From Yponomeuta sedellus (lineage: Eukaryota > Arthropoda > Insecta > Lepidoptera > Yponomeutidae): a stretch of DNA of 64,000 bases. Position numbers and translations under genes: made by a program. The notes under the pieces are model-generated. The model had not been told where the DNA came from. It saw nothing but the letters and a program-made list of their open reading frames with translations, and did not search any database. The stretch spans positions 13,514,016-13,578,015 of the forward strand of contig OW203734.1 of NCBI GenBank assembly GCA_934045075.1, read 5' to 3'. Below, in pieces: positions 31,696 through 43,432 of the stretch. The number at the start of each line of letters is the position of its first letter. Position 1 is the stretch's first letter.

Positions 31696-32264
31696 AAGTA
31701 GTGACATGACACATTAGTACGAAAACTAGTGTAACCAAACTGATACACATAAACCAAACGCACACTACGAATGCCAAGCTACCATTGGTAAATAAAGTCA
31801 ATGCCGAAAAGGTGTACATCATAAAAGTTTCAAGTATAATATGCACCTTTTCATAATGTTAACAATGATCAAAGTCAAATGACAATGATGAAATTAAGGT
31901 TGACATTTTGTAGTAACGCTACTCTAAACTAGATGGAACTACCACCGCATCGGACCGAAAAGAACTTTTACCTAGTTAGACATAAAGTTCAAAATTGAAA
32001 AACAAGTACATTCTCAGTTTGGGATGGGACAATGCGAGTTCTAGTTTGTCGATAGGGTGAACCTATCGACAAATTATACAAACAGTTTAACACATTAACG
32101 GCCGAATACGAATACTGGTACCTACTGGTACCGGCTTTACTGGTAGAAAATGCATCTTTTTACATTATCTTTTGTATAATAAAGAATTAATACTAATAGG
32201 GTGGATAGATGCACAAATAAAACAACGTGGTAGATTTCGTAATATTTTAAAATGTTATCTCTTA
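31696..32264. other. Unassigned, with a small hairpin
   Basis: Positions 32045-32056 and 32062-32073 are perfect 12-bp inverted arms (TTTGTCGATAGG) with a 5-nt loop. The rest is unassigned. Confidence 0.35.
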
Positions 32265-32310
32265 TTAAAACTAGCTTTAACCCGCTGCTTCGCCGGCGTT
32301 AGAAATTATA
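32265..32310 (-). mobile_element. Helitron-like 3' terminus relic
   Basis: ACTAGCTTTAACCCGCTGCT and TCGCCGGCGTTAG are the antisense of the GC-rich hairpin plus CTAG end seen in short lepidopteran Helitrons. Only the end is visible. Confidence 0.35.
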
Positions 32311-33031
32311 ACACGGGAAATATTCTTCTACGACTCAATTCAGACCTTTGTCCATCTGTACGCCATGTTTCATTCGTAATACTAATTGATGATTTTACTA
32401 ATATAATTTCATTTTTACGCAGGAGTCTAACCTGGAAGTGAAGCACATTTTTTCTGGTATTGCTGCATCACATTAGTGCCACCTTCCGCCTTTTTTAGTT
32501 CGTATGAAGTGTTCATGAAAATGCTCTGAATATATTGTGCTTATCTTCGTTGGGAACGAATTTTGCCTTCTTATCGCTGCCTTCCATTTTAATTTCATAT
32601 CCGGTTTCCCTATGAAAACTATACGAAAACTCACTTCCAAATTGTTTTGAGTCCGAGATGGTTGTTTTATTATTGCCTCGGTTTGCTGTTGTCAAAGGGG
32701 TTGAAGTATTAAGGGTAAATAACAGAATAATAAAAAAAAACATAAAACAAATAACATAACAAAACAAAAATCTTATGCTCGCCAAGAGAACAACCACTCG
32801 AACAGGTAAACAGTAGTAAACTACTTAATGTTTTGAACTGAAGTAAAAAAAACCATATGAGTCGTTTTCGATAACCTCACTTTACATCTCGGTTGGACTA
32901 TTTAAAAATGTAAGATTAAAATTACTTTGATAGTTTCTTAAATATTTCAGTCCCTGATAAACTGGTGAATAAAAACTATATCGCAATCTAGCTGTGCTCA
33001 TGTCTTGCATGTGCTCATGTCTTGTATGAAA
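32311..33031. other. Unassigned stretch
   Basis: Nothing recognised. Confidence 0.3.
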
Positions 33032-33104
33032 AGTAATGTATGAGCTCCAATGACAGTTTTCACATGCACAACGACCAGCCGGTGACCGGAGCTCATACAT
33101 TACT
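33032..33104. repeat. 17-bp inverted repeat, MITE-like
   Basis: AGTAATGTATGAGCTCC (33032-33048) and its exact inverse (33088-33104) enclose 39 bp including CCAGCCGGTGACC. A GC-rich block CCCGGCCCGGCGACCGGACG follows. No target duplication identified. Confidence 0.5.
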
Positions 33105-33684
33105 ACTTTACCCGGCCCGGCGACCGGACGGCGCCCGGGTGCATATGAAAAGGCACTTAGGAAGTAGGTATAAAATAACAATAATTATTTTACCTACTTA
33201 GACGAATTTATTGGAATTTACAATACCTAAGTACCGTTAAGTATGTATGACTACTGAGTCATAGACAACTAATTATCGATAGATTTTTATCATGTGTGCC
33301 CCCATCCGTAATCGAGTAGAATTCAAATTTCGACAGAAATTTCTAGAGAATGTACACTTTCTTCAATGAAAATTTAACTTTACTAACCAGTAAATAAAGG
33401 TGATTTCACTTTCTCATTTTCGCATTGCTTTCCGTGTTCATGTCATTACAAATCTAATTAAAAATACAATGAAATACGCCCTAAATATGAAATGTTAAGG
33501 CATGATCGGTATATTTTGGTCCCCAACTTTTATTTTTGCTCTCTAACACAGCATAACAAGGCATTTTGATAAAGATTTCATCATTTTTTCTTTACTAGAA
33601 GCGCACGGCAACTGAAGTCAACAAAACTGTCACGGACTACGCATAGGCAATACATTGCTAATGTGAGGCACGCGGGCACCGCCC
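33105..33684. other. Unassigned stretch
   Basis: Nothing recognised. Confidence 0.3.
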
Positions 33685-33689
33685 ACTTA

Positions 33690-33775
33690 CGACTTCTACT
33701 CTTTTTTTATGTTCTGTGCCCACGACACAGGGTATCCTAGTTTGAAACCAGAAGCAATGTATGTGCCTGTATGAA
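33690..33775 (+). mobile_element. Family C SINE 3' domain only
   Basis: CCCACGACACAGGGTATCCT and AGCAATGTATGTGCCTGTAT match the 60.9 kb copy; head missing. Confidence 0.6.
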
Positions 33776-33884
33776 GATAAGGAATGAATGAAGTAACATC
33801 GGTGCTATGAGGTAAAATATACCTCCGTAAGTCAGGTAATATAATAAACATAATTATAGCATCTGAATTTGTTAGCTTATGTAG

Positions 33885-33980
33885 CAATACCACACACTAA
33901 ACAAACAAACGAAGGAATGAGGGCAAACATCGTGAGGAAACCTGAGTTTCTGCGACGTTGAACTACCTCAGCGCTGGAAT
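33885..33980 (+). mobile_element. Family B SINE core fragment
   Basis: AGCAATACCACACACTAAAC, CAAACATCGTGAGGAAACCT and CTACCTCAGCGCTGG. It abuts the antisense family C copy that follows. Confidence 0.6.
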
Positions 33981-33981
33981 A

Positions 33982-34180
33982 ACATAACATTTACATACAG
34001 GCACATACATTGCTTCTGGCCCCACACTAGGATACCCTGTGTCGTGGGAACCAGAAACAACGACATCACAAACATGTAAACGTCCAAGACCTGGGGTTTT
34101 TTTTTCCCAGCCGGGGATCGAACCCGGGACCTCTTGCATGGTAGGCCGATGCGCTACCGCTGCGCCACAGAGGCCGTCAA
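33982..34180 (-). mobile_element. Family C SINE, full length
   Basis: Antisense copy with 3' domain (ACATACAGGCACATACATTG, CTAGGATACCCTGTGTCGTG) and head (CCGGGGATCGAACCCGGGAC, GCTACCGCTGCGCCACAG). Inverted relative to the 31.54 kb copy. Confidence 0.8.
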
Positions 34181-34194
34181 ATGCGTGGGCATGC

Positions 34195-34530
34195 GTGTTA
34201 ATTAAGCCCATGTTTTCTTTTTCTGAGAGAAGGTCTATGCACTGCAGTGGGACGTGTGTAGGCTACATAAAAAACTTAGCGTAACGCATTTTTATGTCCT
34301 TTATAAATATTCCAGTACAGGGCACAATCTTTCTCTCAGAGAGAATATAGACTGCCAATTTCAAGCGCGGTGCGTTGATGATACAATTTGAGAAACTCCT
34401 GAACAGAAGGTTTCCTCACGATACACTATTCAGCGAATGGGATTGCTACTCCTCCTTTATAAACGTAAGCAACTTAGAAAACCAAGGCCTTGGTACATGT
34501 CGGAATTCGAACCCACACTACGGCCGGCCG
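34195..34530. mobile_element. Two family B SINE pieces, tail to tail
   Basis: Positions 34195-34280 are a tail in sense (TAATTAAGCCCATG, CTGCAGTGGGACGTGTGTAG). Positions 34290-34530 are tail, core and a B-box-like TCGGAATTCGAACCC in antisense. The two tails face each other. Confidence 0.65.
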
Positions 34531-34770
34531 TATAACTTCGCGGGCTTATTACTATCATTACATAAACCTTACTTTTAAGATAAAACAAAATGCTACAAAG
34601 TAAATTTCTCTTGACTTTAAAACGTACTGATAGTCGCTTTTGTGACTTGAAAAAAAGTACAATTATGTTCTTCCCTCTGTTTTATATCTGATACGAGCAC
34701 CAACAATAGCAATTTTATCATCTAAGCAGCTACGCTTTCAATGACATAACAATGAATACCTTGTTTGTTT
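34531..34770. other. Unassigned stretch
   Basis: Nothing recognised. Confidence 0.3.
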
Positions 34771-35388
34771 TACGTTGAGGGGAAGTAAGCTTCAAAGAGT
34801 CGTCAGCTTTAAGTACCTAGGTCACATACTCACGCCAACCCTCGAGGACGACACTGATGTAGAGAGAGAGCGGAGGGCCCTGTCGGTTAGAGCCAATATG
34901 ATTGTTCACAGGTTCAAGCGGTGTTCACCGGGGGTGAAAGTGACTCTATTTAGAGCTTACTGCACCTCCTTCTACACTGGCAGTCTGTGGGTCAATTATA
35001 CTCAAAAAACTTACAGGGCTCTCCGCGTTCAGTACAACAATGCGTTCAGGGCGCTGATGGGGCTGCCTCGCCACTGTAGCGCCTCCGGCATGTTCGCGGA
35101 CGCGCGAGTAGATTGTTTCTACGCGATCATGCGTAAGCGTGGCGCGTCACTAGCGAGCAGGGTGCGGGGCAGCGCCAACAGCGTCCTGGCGATGATCGCG
35201 GCGCGGGTCGACTCCGCATACATCAACCACTGCTGTAGGCTTCAGGTCGCACGCAACAGGCCTTGACGTATGTAAATAAAGAAAATTTTCCTATATGCTA
35301 CTAACATAATATAAGTTTTAAATGTACTAACCAAATATGAATCCTGTTATTCGAAATAAAGAAAGTTATTATTATTATTAATATCTCT
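34771..35388 (+). mobile_element. 5'-truncated LINE with intact C-terminal reading frame
   Basis: From the truncation near 34771 an open frame runs to TGA at 35264-35266 (about 163 residues) with FKYLGHILTPTLEDDTDVER, KVTLFRAYCTSFYTGSLWVN and LRVQYNNAFRALMGLPRHCS, a widely repeated lepidopteran LINE C-terminus. There is no stop, so the insertion seems recent. The 3' UTR ends in (ATT)n near 35370. The coding part is GC-rich compared with its flanks. Confidence 0.85.
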
Positions 35389-35719
35389 GACCATTTTAGC
35401 CGCTGTGTTATAACAATTAGCTAGGAACCTTGTATAAATTTTATTAAGTTTTGCCATTTTGTTACAATGTAAGATATTTTCACTCGCACATTATTACATT
35501 TGTAATTATTGTAAAAAACTTGTGTACAAAAGAAGGGCATAACAAATAATAATATTACGGACATTTTAAGTATACTCGTCTCAAAGTTTCATAAATATAT
35601 ACGTGATTTCAAGTAAATAGTCTCAAATTTTCATAACATATACTTGGTTTCAAGTAAATATATAAATGGTTTCAACAGCCCTGAATGGTTCCAAAAAGGT
35701 AACTTGATGGGTTACCTGG
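35389..35719. other. Unassigned stretch
   Basis: A loose AT-rich repeat (ACTTGGTTTCAAGTAAATA, 35600-35670) is seen; nothing else. Confidence 0.3.
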
Positions 35720-35724
35720 AGCTA

Positions 35725-35825
35725 ACTATCCTAAGGTGGTCTGGAAGAGAAAGTTAGCGATAAGACCGCCAGTTGTATAACTAAGTGACTATGAAATTGT
35801 ATGTACAATAAAAGTTTTAATTTAA
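35725..35825 (+). mobile_element. LINE 3' UTR
   Basis: GGTCTGGAAGAGAAAG, ATAAGACCGCCAGTTGTATA and GTACAATAAAAG; same family as 26.52 kb. Confidence 0.55.
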
Positions 35826-35935
35826 TCTAACTAGTGCCACCAAAAATAAACATATTTTCTCTTATAATACGTGTTTCGTAAATTTTTGGCTATGGATTAT
35901 ATTCAAGTTCCTAGGCGAAAGTATTGCCTTCTTCT

Positions 35936-36195
35936 TCTTCAGGCTATATTATGTAGTCCACTGCTGGACATAGTCCTCCCCTAATGAGCGCCATAGCTGA
36001 ACGACTTTGAACTGGTGGACCAGACCTTTCGTGAGTGTTCATGTCTCGGCTCCATAGGTCATCACAGGTAGGACGCACTGATTGAAAACTATCGTTTTCA
36101 AACATTACGGTATGGATGACGAGAAGACTCGGCGTAGTTTCCCAAACGCTGCCCAGCCCAGCTGGATATTCCTCTTGGTCTTCTCTTGGTCAATG
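35936..36195 (-). pseudogene. RTE LINE fragment with internal deletion
   Basis: On the minus strand: KTKRNIQLGWAAFGKLRRVF, TIVFNQCVLPVMTYGAET and VHQFKVVQ (RT thumb), then directly LWRSLGEDYVQQWTT, the extreme C-terminus. About 80 residues that should lie between are missing, and there are two stops. The (CTT)n tail is at 35931-35940. Confidence 0.8.
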
Positions 36196-36987
36196 TATTG
36201 TCTATAGTCACAAAATTAATGATAAGGTAAACTTTGTGTATCCGTTTTCTACTGTTCAAATAAACATATTTTCCGATTGCTGATCAAACACTTTATAAGT
36301 ATTACCTAACCTCTAAATTATTTTAAGTACAGAAACCAACCGAACATAAACCTAGAAGTACTTTTTATTCAAGTACTACTCCTGAATAATTAGGTACTCA
36401 TATAAGCTGGTTCAAGATCAAACTATTTTATTTTCATTAGTTGGTAATTTAGAACAATAATTCCAATTTGAAATCCATTCCACGACTGCGCGGAATTTAT
36501 GCTAATTAAACCTAATGAACGTCAATAGCGCTCACTTCTCGGAATCGAAAAGGTCTTTGTTATGAGCTTATTGTATTGCCAGAGTTGGAAATAGATTAGG
36601 TTTGTAATAAGATTACTATAGGTAGGATTACGATCGACATTGGACTTAATCCATATTCATGAACGTAGATAACCCATGTGAGACATAACGACCTATTGTT
36701 AAGGCTGCTTTTTTTCTAGCATAGGTACTTCTCTCTCGCACATACTAAGTTTTTTAAGGATCCCTACTTGGAAAAGGAAGAAACATAGGGATTGCAAAGG
36801 AACAGTGAACGTGACTTTACCAATGCCTGCACTGGATCAGTTGAAATGATAATATTACTAAGTCTTTGGTTGATCAGAGTGGAGTTTTTTTGTGTTAAAA
36901 TTTACGATTAAGTAGGAAAACATTATTCTTATATTTTTTATTGCATAAATATTTTGCACATAGGCGAGCTTAATAAACTTAGCATTC
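36196..36987. other. Unassigned stretch
   Basis: Nothing recognised. Confidence 0.3.
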
Positions 36988-37352
36988 GATATCAACCCTT
37001 GTATGTCCCCAGTGCTGGGGCACGGATTTCTTCCTGCAGCGCAGGAAGGTTAGGCCATACTCCACCACGGGGGCCAAGTCCGGGTTGGTGGAGAATTGTA
37101 AGGCAGTGGCGGGCCTTACTGTCAGAAGTTATCAAGCCGCCCATAACACATCTGACATGGCTTATCAATCGCCTTTACATGACAGCCGGCGCCAACGGCT
37201 TAACGTGCCTTGTGAAGCACGGAAGCGCTCGGAAAAATGCCAATAGCGGTAGCCACGGGACGGTCACCCATCCTGCACCTGATCGCGCTTCTTGTTGTTT
37301 AACTCAAGTTATTGATTCCAAGCACTCGGTTCGACTAGGCCACGAGCGCTTA
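36988..37352 (-). mobile_element. 5S-type SINE, near full length
   Basis: Complete from CACTCGGTTCGACTAGGCCA (the head, antisense) to the tail at 36988. The 5S-like block is around 37270-37310. Confidence 0.85.
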
Positions 37353-37800
37353 ATGCTACCTACTTAGCATTATTTACCAATTCACCTAAATTTTGGAGTC
37401 AAGATTTATTTTTGATAAAATTTACTTATTACTTATTTGGATCTAAATTCTTACGACGACACATATTTCCCATTTTAGATCACCCTCCAGTGACGATGAT
37501 GGTAAGGTTCTAGAACCAAAGCTAGAGACTGATGCAAACTGACTTCTGATTGTCACTTCAACGACAGATTGAGACCAAGTTTATTAATATTGCTGTCGAA
37601 GTAACTCTTCACAGTACACACGACAAGTCTAATTCTGTGCAAGTATGCTGAACTTTGCGAGCGCAATGGCATTCAAGTCTGGCGCATAGGAAAGGATTAA
37701 AATACGCCGCGCTGAAATAGCCGCGGACCAAAAAAGTCCTAATATTTATGATTTCATATAGCGATTTGGATTTGAGTCAAGCTGTGTAGAAAAATAAACA
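37353..37800. other. Unassigned stretch
   Basis: Nothing recognised. Confidence 0.3.
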
Positions 37801-38097
37801 TTAAAAACATATTTAGAGGCTAAAATTCCATCAATGCCGGGATTCGAAAACCCGCGACCTCTGGCTATCCGTGCCAGCGCTCTTCCAACTGAGCTAATAG
37901 GCGACTCACCGGCATCAGAGAGTATTGTAAAGAGGTTCGAAATTTACTGATGCCGGTGAGTCGCCCATTAGCTCAGTCGGAAGGGCGTTGGAACGGATAG
38001 CCAGAGGTCGCGGGTTCGAATCCGGGTGGAATTTTTAGCCTCTAAATAGGTTTTTAAAATTGTCCTTGGCACGGGTTAGTGTATTAGAAAGAATACA
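37801..38097 (+). mobile_element. Fold-back family A SINE with short hinge
   Basis: An inverted segment from TTAAAAACATATTT through the tRNA core to ACTCACCGGCATCAG is joined by a hinge of about 29 bp (GAGTATTGTAAAGAGGTTCG) to a sense copy starting CTGATGCCGGTGAGTCG and ending in the normal tail. The inverted arm again stops at TTTAAAAAC. No clear target duplication. Confidence 0.8.
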
Positions 38098-38134
38098 ATA
38101 AATAAGTAACTAAACCGTTTCGAATTTTGAATAA

Positions 38135-38425
38135 TGGACTCGTGGCAGCATTGAGAATGTTAAATAGTTAGTTAAACCTGAGATTTTCCGCACCTAGCCT
38201 CATAGTTGGGCCATTGTACGTAGCAAGCGCTGAGGTATGTTAACATTTCAGACACTTGGGTTTCCTCACAATGTTTTCCTTCACAGTTAGCGAGTGGTAT
38301 TGCTACTATAAGGTCACAAATGTACAGAACCTAGAAAACAAATTCAGATACATGCCAGGATTCGAACCTACGATCTCCCGATTGAGAATCCGCGCGTTCT
38401 ACCGATCTGCTACCACCACGTAGCT
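38135..38425 (-). mobile_element. Family E SINE, full length
   Basis: Antisense: tail (CATAGTTGGGCCATTGTACG), core (TTTCCTCACAATGTTTTCCT, GTTAGCGAGTGGTATTGCTA) and tRNA-like head (CAGGATTCGAACCTACGATC, TCTACCGATCTGCTACCACC). Confidence 0.75.
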
Positions 38426-38632
38426 TGGAGAATAATATTTTAGGGGCCGTTAGTGAATCAGTATTTGCATGAAAGCTGCCTGGTAATATTAAACAATTAC
38501 TTTGACTTACCACCTATGCCATCCTAACAGCCTTGGCGGCGGAGAGGCGGGGTTGGCGTAGCCAACCAAGCCGCGGGTTTTCTCACGATGTTATCACCGT
38601 TAATAGTTTACAGCTTTAAAATTTATTTAAAA
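38426..38632. other. Unassigned stretch
   Basis: Nothing recognised. Confidence 0.3.
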
Positions 38633-38813
38633 CTAGCTGACCCAGCGAACTTCGTACTGCCTAACAGTCGTTATTTTTTTTTCTCTCCGTAAGAACCATG
38701 CTCGTACTTCAAGGAATATTCTAAAAAAAGAATTAGCGAAATCGGTTAATCTGCTCTCGAGATTTGCGCTTACCAACACATTCGGGGATTCATTTTTATT
38801 TTTGTATTATAGA
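38633..38813 (-). mobile_element. Short non-autonomous Helitron-like element
   Basis: On the minus strand it begins TCTATAATAC and ends GAAGTTCGCTGGGTCAGCTAG. It matches 15453-15621 over most of its length (GTGTTGGTAAGCGCAAATCT, CTCGAGAGCAG). Confidence 0.55.
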
Positions 38814-39019
38814 AGATTAGTTTATTGCTTTTTCATTTTATTGTTTCACTTAAAAGCCGCGTTGAGCACTTTGTTTTAATTTTTCTCCGTTTTGTATTTC
38901 CGATTAATAGCGTTCAGCTAACTTAGGTTAGAGGAAAAAGCGCTTTAGCGTCTTGTATATTGTAATGCTTGAATATCCATAAAAACCCTGAAGTGAGGGA
39001 TATATATAATGGAAGGATG

Positions 39020-39038
39020 TCATGTATGAATGTATGTA

Positions 39039-39081
<43 letters not shown>

Positions 39082-39098
39082 ATATGTATGTATGTACG

Positions 39099-39141
<43 letters not shown>

Positions 39142-39160
39142 GTATGTATGTACAAATGTA
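39020..39160. repeat. Compound microsatellite
   Basis: (TATG)n, then (TG)n, (TATG)n, (TA)n of about 30 bp and a TATG-like end. No LINE end is visible at its border, unlike the two long TATG arrays. Confidence 0.9.
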
Positions 39161-39864
39161 ACGTACTTATCTGTTTGATTTTATTTATAAAAACACAAAA
39201 TTGATTTAACGAAATTATTTTCACAGAGACATTTTTCACGGAAATGTCTCAACTCTTTCAAGTCCAAACTACTAGACAAAAATGTTCTGAATTCCTGACA
39301 CTTATCCTGTGTTTATCCTGTAAAAATATCATATTTTTTCTGAGATATGCGTGTCAATTTCTTACCTTCAGAAAGATTATATCATCAAGGATTCAGTTTC
39401 AAACAAAATAGAAGACAATTTACGTCTCAGTTTTTAACTCCATAAACAATAGGGTATTCAATAACTTCCTGGCTAAAATCAAGTCAGATAAATTGCAAAT
39501 GATTCTACTCTTTCGTGAATAGGAGTTTCCGCCATCCATGGAATAGCGCTGTTTTTTCAAAGGAAATTTTGCCACGCACAAAAGACCGAGTTGTTAATAT
39601 TTATAGGCTGCTATTTTGAAAATTTTATAGGCTCGTAAAAGGGACAATACGCTTCATTATTGGACAGGGAAGATAAATAAATTTCGCCTCCACAATAACA
39701 CTTTCAGGATCGAACCCTATCAATAAACTTGCAGGATTTTATCGTTCATTTGTCTCAAGTTTCGTATTTTATATTTATTTTAAAACAGTTCTGTACGCGA
39801 ACGAAATCACCGACGACGCTTACGAGATCAGTCTGTCTGTCTGTGATTTTAAAACATTTCGTAC
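39161..39864. other. Unassigned stretch
   Basis: Nothing recognised. Confidence 0.3.
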
Positions 39865-40220
39865 GGTCTGTTAGTTTTTAGAATATACTTCGGGCTCTAG
39901 AGTTTTTATAATTTTTCATATTATTTTGTCATGGGTACCACGGGTTCTCTACGCCATATCAGATGACATTATGGTTTTAAAGCTTAAGCTAAACCGAAAA
40001 TTGTTTTTTTTAATTTAACTGCGCGAAAGTACTTTACATTTTTAACGAAAGCACACGAGTGTGCTTTTCAATACTTTCTGATTTGTATAAAACTTTTCTT
40101 CACTATTTTGAAAAGTTATGTAATTTATATTACATACCTTTTTTATATATTTCTATTACACGAATATATCCGATTCTATCCGATAGTAGCCGAGGTATAT
40201 TCTAAAAGCTAACAAACTCT
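39865..40220. repeat. Rearranged copy of the 56.1 kb MITE family
   Basis: TTAGTTTTTAGAATATACTT (39871) and, inverted, GAGGTATATTCTAAAAGCTA (40193) match the ends of the 56.1 kb element. Between them lies sequence that is outside the element at 56.3 kb (TACCACGGGTTCTCTA, GACATTATGGTTTTAA), so this copy is rearranged. Confidence 0.5.
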
Positions 40221-40546
40221 ACAAATAATCTGCCAAACTTGTGTAATTAAGTTATGAACGGAAATCGGCGCATTGTCATGTACTACTACGGCTTGATGTT
40301 ATGCAAAATCATGTCACGTGACCACACCATGTACACTATCAATGCACTAACAGAATTGCGGCGCTGGTCAAGTGTAAGTCGAGTCCCACTACGCTTCCCG
40401 AACTAAATTAAAGAATACCTAGAAAACCTTTCACTAAGTAAATTAGTAGTAACTTGCTAAACGTAACTTGTTACGTACATTAGTGACGCATAAGTTGCAA
40501 TACCAATAGCACAGCTCAGCGCTTGAAATTGCTGATCCGCGGTGGG
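40221..40546. other. Unassigned, with a SINE fragment at the end
   Basis: Positions 40490-40546 (CAATACCAATAGC, CTCAGCGCTTGAAATTGC, CCGCGGTGGGC) are a family B core-tail junction; the rest is unassigned. Confidence 0.35.
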
Positions 40547-40802
40547 CTTGCGAGTTAATTAAGCTCATACTCTTCTGAGAGAACGCATATACCCTGTAGT
40601 GGGACGTATTCGATATCGATATCAACCCTTTTGTATGTCCCCACTGCTTGCGAGTTAATTAAGCTCATACTCTTCTGAGAGAACGCATATACCCTGTAGT
40701 GGGACGTACTCAATATCGATATCAACCCTTTTGTATGTCCCCACTGCTGGGGCACGGGTATCTTCCTGCATCGCGGAATCGTCGGGCCATACTCCACCAC
40801 GT
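40547..40802. repeat. 100-bp tandem duplication across a SINE junction
   Basis: Units 40547-40646 and 40647-40746 (two substitutions) each contain a family B tail in sense (GAGTTAATTAAGCTCATACT, CCTGTAGTGGGACGTA) joined to the 5S-type SINE 3' end in antisense. The second unit continues into more of the 5S-type SINE, to about 40802. Confidence 0.85.
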
Positions 40803-41175
40803 AAGAAGTATATAGGCTATATAAAATAGTAGGTAGTAATATAAACATGGTGGTATAGAAACCTATATTCGCAAGTCCGACTCGCACTTGGCCTATTTAT
40901 TATGAGAAGAGAAAATGTAATTGAATTTTCAATCCTCTCTCATGTGATGTTACTTTTACGAAAATTTTCCCGGAAACTTGACGCATAGACGTAATACCAT
41001 TCTATTATGTTACATTTGATGTGATACATCAAAGTCACGAGACTGGAAGTTCGTACAGTCGCGAAGTACAGTACAGTAAGTATAGAAGCTCTCGTCACTT
41101 ATGATGGTGCAGCCTATTTACGACACATTGTAAGGCACAGTCCTTTTCGTAAAAAAAGAGAGTAGTATAGGCTCA
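40803..41175. other. Mostly unassigned
   Basis: Positions 40868-40895 (GCAAGTCCGACTCGCACTTG) are an end of the GGGTTCCGT repeat also at 27.7 kb. Nothing else recognised. Confidence 0.3.
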
Positions 41176-41179
41176 CCAC

Positions 41180-41602
41180 ACCCTGATACTTAGGTTCCCT
41201 CACTAAGTTTTCCTTCAAACTTACCGAGTGGCATTATCAAAAACCCGTTATGTCCTCACCGAGGGGCACAAGTCTCATCCCTGAGGAAGGTACAGGCCAT
41301 ACCTAACCCACCACGGAGGCCAAGTCTGGATTGGTGGAGGCTTGCAAGACTATTGGCAGATGTTTTCAAGGCGGCTTGAAAACTTCTGCCACTAACTTCT
41401 TTTCTGACTCGGCTTGACTTGGCCATCTATCGACGGTAGCCGGCACCAAATGCTTAACGTGCCTTGCGAAGACGGAACTACTCGGAAAAATGCCACTGGC
41501 GTTAGTCATAGACGGTCACCCATCCATGCACTGAACGCGTCCCATGATGCTTAACCTTCGTGGTCGCTTAAGGTCACTCAGGCAGCCGGGGCTACGAGCG
41601 AT
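41180..41602 (-). mobile_element. Family B core fragment joined to a 5S-type SINE
   Basis: Positions 41180-41238 are family B core (TTCCCTCACTAAGTTTTCCT). Positions 41240-41602 are a 5S-type SINE of the subfamily at 25 kb. It contains a local fold-back at 41354-41392 (GGCAGATGTTTTCAAG against CTTGAAAACTTCTGCC). Confidence 0.75.
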
Positions 41603-42127
41603 ACTGAGTGGTATAGCTACGATGAATTCTCAACTGTAGGTACATAACTTAGCAAAAAGTTATACTCGGCTTTCAAACCCAATACCTTTTGAATATGAAG
41701 CAAACTCAAGGTTTTCTTTTTTGTCACTTATCATACCCAAAAGAACGAATGTCGGGCAAACATTATTTCACCTTTGACTGTACCTTGCTGGTTAAAATTA
41801 TAAACTTTTTATAACTAAAATTGATCGTATCTATTCATCCCAGTTTTTTCTTCGTAAATGGCCCTCCATCACTGCTCACTCACTCCCCGTGAAGAAAAAC
41901 ATCGTGACGAAACCTGAGTATCTGAAATGTTTACATATTTCGACCATTGAAAATGACATATATGAAGAAGCGTAATTTGGCCTTAATGTTAAAGTTACTA
42001 AATCTGTAACCTAAGGAAAAAATATATACTTAACTAAATCAATATTTTATTTTGTTTGTTTGATGTACAAAACAGATCACAATCATTACACGATATCAAT
42101 ATCAACCCTTGTATGTCCATTAAACAT
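41603..42127. other. Mostly unassigned, SINE core fragment
   Basis: Positions 41885-41945 (GTGAAGAAAAACATCGTGAC, GAAACCTGAGTATCTGAAAT) are a family B core fragment. The rest is unassigned. Confidence 0.35.
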
Positions 42128-42440
42128 TTATATTGTGCGAGCAAGACAGCATGCTAGGCGAAAGAGCAGCCTTAATCATTTTCATTTTGCCTTATTTCGA
42201 TCCAAGTCAAAGTATGACGAATACCTGCAAAACCAAATTGCTAGTCTACAAACGACCACACACGATACTAAATTAAGCCTTAGACAAATGCCAGTGTCAT
42301 TAAAATAATAAATTTTGAACCGAGTCTTTAAAAAACAAAATGTGTGTCAAGGTTAGTCACCCGACGATAGTGTTAGATGGACATAAATCAACTATTATCA
42401 TAACAGTGTTTGTGGTTACTCAGTCAGTAGTTTTCATTTG
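42128..42440 (+). repeat. Dispersed inverted duplication, copy 1
   Basis: TATTGTGCGAGCAAGACAGC, TTTAATCATTTTCAT-like, CAAAGTATGACGAATACCTG and TGTGTGTCAAGGTTAGTCAC match, in antisense, 52300-52776. A frame in it (RSKSKYDEYLQNQIASLQ ... MPVSLK) ends at 42306-42308. The protein is not recognised and may be the last exon of an element or gene. Confidence 0.6.
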
Positions 42441-42441
42441 A

Positions 42442-42802
42442 CATCAACCCTTATATGTCCTCACTACTAGGGCACGGGTCTCCTCCTGCATCGCAGGAAG
42501 GTAGGCCATACTCCACCACGGCGGCCAAGTCCGGGTCGGTGGAGGATTGTAAGACAGTGGCGGACCTTACTGTCAGAAGTTATCAAGCCTTTGCTTCAAT
42601 GCCTTTGACGTGTCGTAACGACTGCCATTACATAACAGCCGGCACCAACGGCTTAACTTGCCTTGCAAAGAACGGAAGCGTTCAGAAAAATGCCACTAGC
42701 GGTAGTCACGGGATGGTCACCCATCCAGCACAGACCGCGCATGTATTTGCTTAACCCGAGTGATTGATTCCAATCACTCTGTTCCACCAGGCCACGATCG
42801 CT
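42442..42802 (-). mobile_element. 5S-type SINE, near full length
   Basis: Full-length copy whose tail carries the variant CCCTAGTAGTGAGGACATA, shared with the fragment at 52.25 kb, so it was part of the inverted duplication. Confidence 0.85.
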
Positions 42803-43244
42803 ACGTACTACCTAGTGAATGATCGCAATTAGACCTTAATAAATAACTATGAATAAGCATCGCGAGCGAGAATACTTGTATAGAAGCTATTGCTACCATA
42901 CTTATTGATCTATTTAATTTATGTACTATCTTCAAATAATAGCTGCTCGTAATATCAAAGGACAACTTTTACTACAAATAAAGCTCCGCAATTCCCAGGA
43001 AATTACTAACTGCTCTTGGTATAATTGCAAACTATTATGCGAAAGAGCAGTGGGTACATATTGAGACTAAATTGCATGCGGCCAGGCATCTTATTTGCGT
43101 TTAGACTAACTGAACAAACCCGAATGAAGCCACTCGCCGATCGACACCTCACACTACTGGGGGCGACGGAAGCCACCAGGGGGGCGAGTCTCTAAAATGC
43201 ATAGTTGTTCAATACAGTCATATTTGTCCGGTAAAGGTCGTTTC
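42803..43244. other. Unassigned stretch
   Basis: Nothing recognised. Confidence 0.3.
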
Positions 43245-43432
43245 ATTCACAGTATCGGTAGTCAAGTAACCAATCGCATTGCAATAGTATACCCTGTGAT
43301 ACTTAACTCGGAGCCTCGCGCGATTCGATCTTCTTCGCCAGAGATTGCCTATTTAATTCCGAATGACCTCTGTGGCGTAGCGGTAGCGCGTCTGCCTACC
43401 ATGCAAGAGCACACATAGTCCCGGGTTCGGGT
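43245..43432. repeat. Dispersed repeat and family C SINE head
   Basis: Positions 43245-43362 match 9236-9350 in antisense (GATTGCCTATTTAATTCC, ATTCGATCTTCTTCGCCAG). Positions 43365-43432 are a family C head (CCTCTGTGGCGTAGCGGTAG) with ACACAT inserted in the T arm and no 3' domain. Confidence 0.6.
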
